Below are positions 6,276 to 10,044 of a stretch of 10,044 bases of DNA, piece by piece. Location of the stretch: the NCBI GenBank assembly GCA_910588005.1, contig CAJUQM010000065.1, forward strand, positions 1 through 10,044. The letters are read 5' to 3'. The DNA is from an uncultured Oscillibacter sp. Its GTDB lineage: Bacteria > Bacillota > Clostridia > Oscillospirales > Oscillospiraceae. A program made the translations under genes and the position numbers. Each line of letters begins with the position of its first letter. The stretch's first letter is position 1. Below the pieces are notes generated by a model. That model did no database searches, was not told the DNA's origin, and was given only the letters and a program-made list of their open reading frames with translations.

Positions 6276-6530
6276 GTGCGTACTCTCGTAGAAACACTCT
6301 ATAACTATGCCCAAGAACACCGTGTTGTGGACCGTCTTCAAACCCGGGAATACCGTCAGGTTTCCTCCGGCCTGGAGGCGGATTGGGAGGATTTCCGCTC
6401 GGCGTTGACGGCGGATCAGGAGCGGCGGCTGGAATCCCTTTTGGACCGGCAGTTTGAAGCCGGCATCCTGGAGGACAGAGCCTCTTTCCTGGCGGGCGTT
6501 TCCATCGGTCTGGAACTGGCTTGGCTTTAG
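6276..6530 (+). CDS. Small helical protein of unknown function, DUF6809-like
   Basis: The start is taken as GTG at 6276 because AAAGGAG lies 7 nt before it and the strong promoter lies wholly upstream; this gives 84 residues. The protein is charged and helical, with no signal peptide or membrane segment (VETLYNYAQEHRVVDRLQTR, later FLAGVSIGLELAWL at the C-terminus). The pattern of a short N-terminal helix, a middle acidic helix and a C-terminal FxxGxxxGLxL helix resembles the small DUF6809-type proteins common in gut Firmicutes, which are often found next to XRE genes; this is from memory and unverified. Function is unknown. It is divergent from the XRE regulator, and its TAG overlaps the rpe TAA by sharing bases 6527-6530 tail to tail. 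The 11-mer AAAGGAGCGGT is repeated 14 nt apart in its leader (6248-6258, 6262-6272). Confidence 0.75.
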   Translation: MRTLVETLYNYAQEHRVVDRLQTREYRQVSSGLEADWEDFRSALTADQERRLESLLDRQFEAGILEDRASFLAGVSIGLELAWL

Positions 6531-7180
6531 GCCTGCTTCCCCCTTAGCTCCGCGATGCGGGCGGCAATATCCGCCGCCTTGTATACGGCGCTGCCTGCCA
6601 CCAGCACGTTGGCCCCGGCGTCAATGCAGGTCTGGCAGGTGTCCGGGGCCACGCCGCCGTCCACCTCCAGCTCGCAGGCGGGATTTCTCTCGCCGATCAG
6701 CTTCCGCAGGGTAGAGACCTTGGGCATCATGTCCGCCATGAAGCTCTGGCCGCCGAAGCCCGGCTCCACGGTCATCACCAGAATCAGCTCTACCTTTTCC
6801 AGGAAGGGCAGCGCCGCCTCGGCGGGGGTCTTGGGCTTGAGGACGATCCCCGCCCGCTTGCCCCTGGCGTGGATCTTGTCAATGGCGGCGTGGATGTTCT
6901 CCCCGCTGTCCGCCTCCACATGGACCGTCACCAGGTCGGCTCCGGCGTCGCAGAACTGCCCCACATACCGCACCGGCTCCACGATCATCAGGTGGACGTC
7001 CAGAGGCAGGGAGGTGGTGGGGCGGATGGATTTTACCACCGGGATGCCAATGGTGATGTTGGGCACGAACATACCGTCCATCACGTCCACATGGACGTAG
7101 TCGGCGGTGGAGATCCGCTGGATGTCCCGCTCCAAATTGGCAAAATCAGCGGAGAGAATGGAGGGCGCGATCTTGATCAT
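6527..7180 (-). CDS. rpe: Ribulose-phosphate 3-epimerase
   Basis: The 217-residue product is a full-length Rpe, a TIM-barrel metalloenzyme that interconverts D-ribulose 5-phosphate and D-xylulose 5-phosphate in the pentose phosphate pathway. Recognisable elements are IAPSILSADFANL at the N-terminus, VHVDVMDGMFVPN with metal and acid residues H30 and D32, DVHLMI with H63, the phosphate loop MTVEPGFGGQSF (136-147), EVDGGV with catalytic D174, and the second phosphate-binding end VAGSAVYKA. The ATG at 7180 has an AGAGGA site. In many Firmicutes rpe follows rsgA and a protein phosphatase/kinase pair; here it stands alone behind a long, structured, non-coding leader and an extended -10 promoter. 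Its stop overlaps the stop of the convergent small gene, with no terminator between them, so 3' transcript overlap is expected. Confidence 0.97.
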   Translation of the reverse strand: MIKIAPSILSADFANLERDIQRISTADYVHVDVMDGMFVPNITIGIPVVKSIRPTTSLPLDVHLMIVEPVRYVGQFCDAGADLVTVHVEADSGENIHAAIDKIHARGKRAGIVLKPKTPAEAALPFLEKVELILVMTVEPGFGGQSFMADMMPKVSTLRKLIGERNPACELEVDGGVAPDTCQTCIDAGANVLVAGSAVYKAADIAARIAELRGKQA

Positions 7181-7289
7181 GGAAAATTCCTCTTTTCTGT
7201 TTTGAAATTTGGGAATACCGGCGGGGACAAGGGGTTCTCTGCCGGTGACGGGCGGCGGGGGCGGCGCATAGGATGGTGCAAGCGGGCCG

Positions 7290-7386
7290 GGTGCCCCCAG
7301 TCAACAGCTCCGCGCAGCGTCCGCCCCTGGGCGCGGCACCGCCGCTTTTTTGAATAGGGAGCCGGCGGGGAAGTCCGCCGGCTCCC
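7290..7386 (-). other. Structured 5' leader of rpe (two large hairpins), function unknown
   Basis: Between the predicted start of transcription (about 7402) and the rpe start codon lie some 220 nt without a gene. They contain a perfect 12-bp stem (7357-7368 with 7375-7386, 6-nt loop) and a second stem of 11 bp with a 3-nt bulge (7290-7300 with 7327-7331 and 7335-7340). Neither is followed by a U-run on the minus strand, so they are not simple terminators. I do not recognise a known riboswitch class. A regulatory leader or a separate small RNA are both possible. Confidence 0.5.
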
Positions 7387-7408
7387 ACCTGCGCCTATAA
7401 TTTCCCAT

Positions 7409-7437
7409 AGTGTATCAGATTTTTTCCGGAAAAGCAA
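7409..7437 (-). promoter_or_regulatory. Extended -10 promoter upstream of rpe
   Basis: On the minus strand TTGCTT (7437-7432) precedes TACACT (7414-7409) by 17 nt, with TGA directly before the -10 (extended -10 type). The spacer holds a TTCCGGAA palindrome, and a second copy lies just upstream of the -35. Confidence 0.5.
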
Positions 7438-7452
7438 ACCCTTCCGGAAAAG
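7422..7452. repeat. Two direct copies of a TTCCGGAAAAG palindrome-core element
   Basis: TTCCGGAAAAG occurs at 7424-7434 and 7442-7452, 18 bp apart. The first copy extends to a 12-bp perfect palindrome TTTTCCGGAAAA (7422-7433) and overlaps the -35/spacer of the rpe promoter. Paired palindromes of this kind over a promoter are typical of operators. Confidence 0.55.
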
Positions 7453-7472
7453 TCCCGTTTAAGAAATGTGCC

Positions 7473-7547
7473 GCTGGGGCATAGCTTTTGAGAGTTCCGC
7501 AAAAGCGTGTTGATATGGCGGAATCTCTGTGCCATGATTAGCCCAGC
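7473..7547. repeat. Imperfect long inverted repeat upstream of the methyltransferase remnant
   Basis: Arms 7473-7500 and 7518-7547 are complementary at both ends: GCTGGG with CCCAGC at the base, TTCCGC with GCGGAA at the tip, AGAG with CTCT beside it; the middle is mismatched. The tip encloses 17 nt. It sits 27 nt before the pseudogene start and could be a leader hairpin of the acquired gene or a trace of a small mobile element; neither is proven. Confidence 0.4.
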
Positions 7548-7573
7548 AGAGGAAGGTTTGGAAGGAAACAGAG

Positions 7574-8022
7574 ATGAATAACGAATATGATAATATAAAT
7601 TTTTTTGAGGAATATGCGAAAATGCCCGCAGCAGAAATGGGTTAGGCTCTGCCGGAGAGTGGCACAGGTTAAAACCTCTCTTCCCCCCTCTTGAGGGAAA
7701 AAGTGTTCTTGACCTGGGGTGTGGTTACGGCTGGCATTGTAAATTTGCCGCAGAATGGGGAGCAAAGCGGGTGTTAGGCCTTGATTTGAGCCAAAGAATG
7801 ATTGAAGCGGCAAAAATGCGCAACGCAGAAGAACAGATCGAGTATCGTATTTGCGGAATAGAAGAATATGAGTACCCTGAAAACACATAGGATTGTGTGG
7901 CTCCCAATCTGGCGCTGCACTACATAGAAAATATAGAGTTCATATTTCAAAGAGTTCATAGGACACTGAGGCGGGAGGGCATGTTCCTTTTTAATAGGGA
8001 TTTCTGGGTCTCTGCCGGTTGA
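7574..8022 (+). pseudogene. Decayed class I SAM-dependent methyltransferase
   Basis: The first frame reads MNNEYDNINFFEEYAKMP and then breaks. Restoring one C in the CCC run at 7625-7627 gives RSRNGLGSAGEWHRLKPLF, then the SAM-binding motif VLDLGCGYGWHCKFAAEWGA, then GLDLSQRMIEAA and, after a TAG at 7888-7890 where relatives have Tyr or Phe, DCVAPNLALHYIENIEFIFQRV. The frame ends at TGA 8020-8022 after about 150 codons, whereas proteins of this type usually run to about 240. So there are three lesions: a one-base deletion, a nonsense codon and a lost C-terminus. The stretch is visibly AT-richer than its neighbours, which suggests horizontal acquisition. An AAGGAA site precedes the ATG. Any activity is lost; the target is unknown. 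Confidence 0.92.
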
Positions 8023-8047
8023 CAGCCCGCCAAAAATCTGCTATGAT
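8019..8047 (+). promoter_or_regulatory. Strong promoter of the ABC-F attenuator leader
   Basis: Perfect TTGACA (8019-8024), 17-nt spacer, TATGAT (8042-8047). The pseudogene's final TGA lies inside the -35 box. Transcription would start near 8054, leaving about 230 nt of leader before the ABC-F start codon. Confidence 0.88.
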
Positions 8048-8074
8048 AATTTTATTATATTGATGAAGAGGAGT

Positions 8075-8240
8075 GAAAGGATGAAGTCTGCTTCCTGCTG
8101 AAATTTGATAGGTGCCGCGGAACGCCCCCCAGGGGGACCGTTTGCCCGGCGCCGGAAGCAGGAGAGAATTTCATCCTTTCGCGCCATCTGGACGATTGAC
8201 GCCCGCTTATAGAGCGGGGCATTCTCGTCGCGCCGAGGGC
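8075..8240 (+). promoter_or_regulatory. Ribosome-mediated attenuator leader: sensor hairpin and alternative antiterminator pairing
   Basis: The sensor hairpin consists of nested stems: 8075-8085 with 8170-8180 (11 bp perfect), 8088-8095 with 8154-8161 (8 bp perfect), 8111-8117 with 8147-8153 (7 bp, one G-U), and AACG 8121-8124 with CGTT 8139-8142. Its left strand contains the leader ORF. A competing fold is available: 8144-8152 with 8230-8240 (9 GC pairs, 2-nt bulge) and GAGAAT 8164-8169 with ATTCTC 8221-8226, enclosing a small hairpin 8202-8207/8213-8218. The competing fold uses bases 8238-8240 of the terminator stem. A ribosome stalled on the leader ORF would open the sensor hairpin, allow the second fold and prevent termination. 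The base pairs are seen; the switch is inference. Confidence 0.68.
8081..8101 (+). CDS. Six-residue leader peptide MKSASC of the ABC-F attenuator
   Basis: ATG AAG TCT GCT TCC TGC TGA encodes MKSASC. The near-perfect AGAGGAG (8067-8073) stands exactly 7 nt before the ATG, better placed than many sites of real genes in this window, and it directly follows a consensus promoter. The ORF forms the left strand of a long hairpin that is closed by sequences 60-100 nt downstream. Short leader ORFs on which drug-bound ribosomes stall are established for erm genes and for ABC-F genes such as vmlR and lmo0919. By analogy this peptide is a sensor rather than a functional product. Stalling itself is inference. 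Confidence 0.7.
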   Translation: MKSASC

Positions 8241-8267
8241 CGTGGGACTTTCCTGCGGCCTATTTTT
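8238..8267 (+). terminator. Attenuator terminator directly upstream of the ABC-F gene
   Basis: GGCCG (8238-8242) pairs with CGGCC (8256-8260), with a short inner GGG/TCC stem, and is followed by TATTTTT. It ends 7 nt before the ABC-F ribosome binding site GGAGGG (8274-8279), so it sits between the promoter and its only gene, as expected for conditional termination. Confidence 0.65.
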
Positions 8268-8286
8268 GCGTTTGGAGGGATGCCAT

Positions 8287-9771
8287 ATGTCTATGATCCG
8301 GGTGGAGAACCTGACCTTTGCCTATCCGGGCAGCTACGATCATGTGTTTGAAAATGTGAGCTTCCAGTTTGACACCGCCTGGAAGCTGGGATTCCTGGGC
8401 CGCAACGGCCGGGGAAAGACCACCTTTCTGCGGCTTTTGCGGGGAGAGCACCCCTGCGGCAGTCAGATCTCCGGCGTGCCGCCCTGCGCCTATTTTCCAT
8501 ACGAGGTGGGGGATACGTCCCGTATGACCATGGAGGTGCTGCAAGAGGCTGCTCCCCTGGCGGAGGAGTGGGAACTTCTGCGGGAGACGGGGCTTCTGGG
8601 AGTGGAGGCCGAGGCGCTGTACCGGCCCTTCTCTACCCTCTCCAACGGGGAGCGGACAAAAGCACTGCTGGGGGCGCTGTTCTGCGGGGAGGAGAAGTAC
8701 CTGCTGATCGACGAGCCTACAAACCATCTGGATGCCCAGGGACGGCGGGCGGCGGCGGAGTACCTGCGCCGGAAACGGGGATTTTTGCTGGTGTCCCATG
8801 ACCGGTCTTTTTTAGACGGATGCGTGGACCATGTGATGGTGCTGAATAAAACTGGGGTGGAGGTCCAGAGTGGGAATTTCTCCTCCTGGTGGGAGAATAA
8901 GCGCCGCCGGGACGAGTTTGAACAGGCGAGAAACAGGCACCTTCAAAAGGAAGTGGGCCGTCTGCGGCAGGCGGCCGCCCAGACCTCCCGGTGGTCCGAC
9001 AAAGTGGAGGCTACGAAAAAGGGAACGCGGACCGCCGGTCTCCGGCCGGACCGGGGGTATATCGGCCACAAATCCGCCAAGATGATGCAGCGGGCCAAGT
9101 CCATCGAGGACCGGCGGCAGCGGGCACTGGAGGAGAAGGCGGGACTTTTAAAGGATTTAGAGAGGGCGGAGACTTTGAAGCTCCGGCCTCTGACGGCCCG
9201 GGGACGTTTGCTGGACGCCCGGGGATTATCCCTCTTCTACGGAGAGCGGCGGGTTTGCGGTCCACTGGACCTCCAGCTGGAGCCGGGACAGCGGATTGCT
9301 CTGAACGGGAGCAACGGCTGCGGAAAGTCCACCCTTTTGAGATTTCTCCTGGGAGAGGAGATCACAAGCGCGGGGACATTGGTGAAGCTCTCCGGGCTGA
9401 CGGTATCCTATGTGCCCCAGGATACGTCCCATCTGCGGGGGCGGCTGCGGGACTATATCCGGCAAAGCGGCGTGGAGGAACCGCTGCTTCTGGCTATTTT
9501 GCGAAAGCTGGACTTTCCAAGGGAACAGTTTGAAAAAAATATGGAGGACTGGTCTGCCGGGCAGCGAAAAAAAGTGCTGCTTGCCCGGAGTCTCTGCGAC
9601 AGCGCCCACCTATATATTTGGGACGAGCCGCTGAATTATATCGACGTCTGGTCCCGGATGCAGATCGAGGAATTGCTGCTGGCATTCCAGCCCACCATGC
9701 TGTTTGTGGAGCACGATGAGACCTTTAGACAGAGGATTGCCACGGAGGTTATCACAATATCTTGTGGATAA
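8287..9771 (+). CDS. Lsa/CplR-like ABC-F ribosomal protection protein (predicted antibiotic resistance)
   Basis: The start is ATG 8287, with GGAGGG 7 nt upstream, giving 494 residues, normal for the Lsa group. Two ABC ATPase domains and no membrane segments are present. NBD1 has Walker A GRNGRGKT (38-45), signature LSNGE (118-122) and Walker B LLIDEPTNHLD with E143. NBD2 has Walker A GSNGCGKST (341-349), signature WSAGQ (422-426) and IWDEPLNYID with E447. The charged linker (about 190-298) includes GYIGHKSAKMMQRAKSIEDR. The N-terminal MSMI-V-NLTF-YPGSYD pattern, that linker and the DEPLNYID motif are typical of Lsa/Vga-type proteins, which bind the ribosomal E site and displace pleuromutilins, lincosamides and streptogramin A. 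The long attenuator leader supports a drug-induced gene. The exact drug range cannot be read from the sequence. Confidence 0.93.
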   Translation: MSMIRVENLTFAYPGSYDHVFENVSFQFDTAWKLGFLGRNGRGKTTFLRLLRGEHPCGSQISGVPPCAYFPYEVGDTSRMTMEVLQEAAPLAEEWELLRETGLLGVEAEALYRPFSTLSNGERTKALLGALFCGEEKYLLIDEPTNHLDAQGRRAAAEYLRRKRGFLLVSHDRSFLDGCVDHVMVLNKTGVEVQSGNFSSWWENKRRRDEFEQARNRHLQKEVGRLRQAAAQTSRWSDKVEATKKGTRTAGLRPDRGYIGHKSAKMMQRAKSIEDRRQRALEEKAGLLKDLERAETLKLRPLTARGRLLDARGLSLFYGERRVCGPLDLQLEPGQRIALNGSNGCGKSTLLRFLLGEEITSAGTLVKLSGLTVSYVPQDTSHLRGRLRDYIRQSGVEEPLLLAILRKLDFPREQFEKNMEDWSAGQRKKVLLARSLCDSAHLYIWDEPLNYIDVWSRMQIEELLLAFQPTMLFVEHDETFRQRIATEVITISCG

Positions 9772-9824
9772 CATTTTACAGGGGGAGGGGACTGCGGAGA
9801 AGCGGTCCCTCCCCCTGTGGAAAA
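9763..9824. other. Two DnaA-box-like 9-mers
   Basis: TGTGGATAA (9763-9771) is the exact reverse complement of the consensus DnaA box TTATCCACA and overlaps the ABC-F stop codon. TGTGGAAAA (9816-9824) is the reverse complement of the variant TTTTCCACA and overlaps the right end of the hairpin. Both are in the same orientation, 53 bp apart. Confidence 0.45.
9778..9818 (+). terminator. Large hairpin after the ABC-F gene, probable terminator
   Basis: Arms 9778-9795 and 9802-9818 pair over about 17 bp with one bulged G and one G-U around the loop GGAGAA. It begins 6 nt past the stop codon. No U-run follows immediately; the first T-run is at 9834-9839. It may therefore be an atypical terminator or mainly a 3' stabilising hairpin that separates the gene from the promoters beyond it. 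Confidence 0.55.
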
Positions 9825-9861
9825 CTTGGCAAATTTTTTCGAAAAAAATCGAATTACCCCC

Positions 9862-9890
9862 TTGACAAACGGCTCTTTCTCTGGTATTCT
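9862..9890 (+). promoter_or_regulatory. Upstream promoter P1 of a probable rRNA operon
   Basis: Perfect TTGACA (9862-9867), 17-nt spacer, TATTCT (9885-9890). The AT-rich palindrome TTTTTTCGAAAAAA (9834-9847) lies at about -50 to -63 and could act as an UP element. Confidence 0.82.
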
Positions 9891-9942
9891 AGCAAAGCTG
9901 TCGAGAACTTCTGGAAATTCTCAAATGGTTTCAAAAAAGTTG

Positions 9943-9971
9943 TTGACAAGCCTATGCTTTTGTGGTATAGT
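9943..9971 (+). promoter_or_regulatory. Downstream promoter P2 of a probable rRNA operon
   Basis: Perfect TTGACA (9943-9948), 17-nt spacer, TATAGT (9966-9971), 81 bp after P1 and in the same orientation. Tandem near-consensus promoters of this strength are characteristic of rRNA operons in Firmicutes. Confidence 0.88.
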
Positions 9972-9981
9972 AATCAGCACC

Positions 9982-10044
9982 CGCCGAAAGCGGCATGCAC
10001 CTTGTAAATTAAACAACGTAACGAAAAGAAAGCACCAGAGTTCG
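9982..10044 (+). rRNA. rRNA operon leader, possibly reaching the first bases of 16S rRNA at the right edge
   Basis: After P2 come a small hairpin GCCG-AAAG-CGGC (9983-9994) and TGCACCTTGTAAATTAAACA (9996-10015). The latter resembles the boxA-like leader TGnnCnTTGnAAAnTAAACA seen before rRNA genes in Bacillus and clostridia. The last eight bases, AGAGTTCG (10037-10044), differ by one base from the usual 16S start AGAGTTTG. The window ends too early to prove 16S; this entry is mostly leader. No protein frame with a ribosome binding site begins here. Confidence 0.5.

Noticed and set aside
7333..7351. Plus-strand terminator-like GCGGC-ACC-GCCGC-TTTTTT
   Set aside because: The stem is only 5 bp, no plus-strand gene precedes it, and the same bases form part of the longer rpe leader hairpin on the other strand.
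7330..7352. T-box-like motif (minus strand AAAAAAGCGGCGGTGCCGCG)
   Set aside because: It matches the T-box consensus only partly, the tRNA-acceptor-binding UGG is altered, there is no room for a stem I domain after the predicted start of transcription, and rpe is not a usual T-box target.
8242..8286. Upstream GTG start for the ABC-F gene
   Set aside because: It lies inside the attenuator terminator and has no ribosome binding site, while ATG 8287 has GGAGGG 7 nt upstream and gives the family's standard N-terminus.
8112..8351. 79-codon plus-strand open frame across the ABC-F leader
   Set aside because: It starts at a GTG within a hairpin without a ribosome binding site and reads out of frame into the ABC-F gene.
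1..10044. CRISPR arrays, tRNA genes, transposase genes, prophage structural genes
   Set aside because: I looked for regularly spaced repeats, cloverleaf patterns and transposase motifs on both strands and found none that could be supported.

Overview
The window looks like chromosomal DNA of a GC-rich, low-motility Gram-positive anaerobe of the Clostridia, most plausibly an Oscillospiraceae/Oscillospirales gut bacterium. The grounds are GC-rich codon use, AGGAGG-type ribosome binding sites, TTGACA-17-TATAAT promoters, an S-layer-homology surface protein, a clostridial-type mono-cluster ferredoxin, a BlaI/M56 regulatory pair and an Lsa-like ABC-F gene. The genus is inference.

Left part (1-1323, minus strand): the N-terminal part of a BlaR1/MecR1-type M56 membrane metallopeptidase runs off the left edge. 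It is translationally coupled (ATGA overlap) to a BlaI/MecI-type repressor whose promoter carries operator-like dyads. Next comes a 61-residue [4Fe-4S] ferredoxin with its own promoter and a strong terminator. The plus strand then carries a large exported enzyme (1615-4671): phosphodiester glycosidase (NAGPA) domain, Ig-like domains, a carbohydrate-binding-like region and three SLH repeats, closed by an intrinsic terminator.

Middle (4874-7452): recR on the minus strand; two tandem 73-codon XRE regulator genes on the minus strand, the second interrupted by an in-frame TGA at codon 12; a divergent strong promoter driving an 84-residue small helical protein resembling the DUF6809 type; and rpe (ribulose-phosphate 3-epimerase), whose stop codon overlaps that of the small gene tail to tail. 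rpe has a long structured leader and a promoter with two TTCCGGAA palindromes.

Right part (7473-10044): a decayed, AT-richer SAM methyltransferase pseudogene (one-base deletion, nonsense codon, lost C-terminus) ends inside the -35 box of a strong promoter. That promoter drives an about 230-nt leader with a six-residue leader ORF (MKSASC), a long nested hairpin, an alternative antiterminator pairing and a terminator just before an Lsa-like ABC-F ribosome-protection gene. This has the layout of a ribosome-mediated antibiotic-responsive attenuator and is the most interesting system in the window. After the ABC-F gene there are a large hairpin, two DnaA-box-like 9-mers, two tandem consensus promoters and an rRNA-operon-like leader that reaches what may be the first bases of 16S rRNA at the right edge. 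recR lying about 4.5 kb from an apparent rrn promoter suggests, by analogy with Bacillus subtilis, an origin-proximal location; this is inference.
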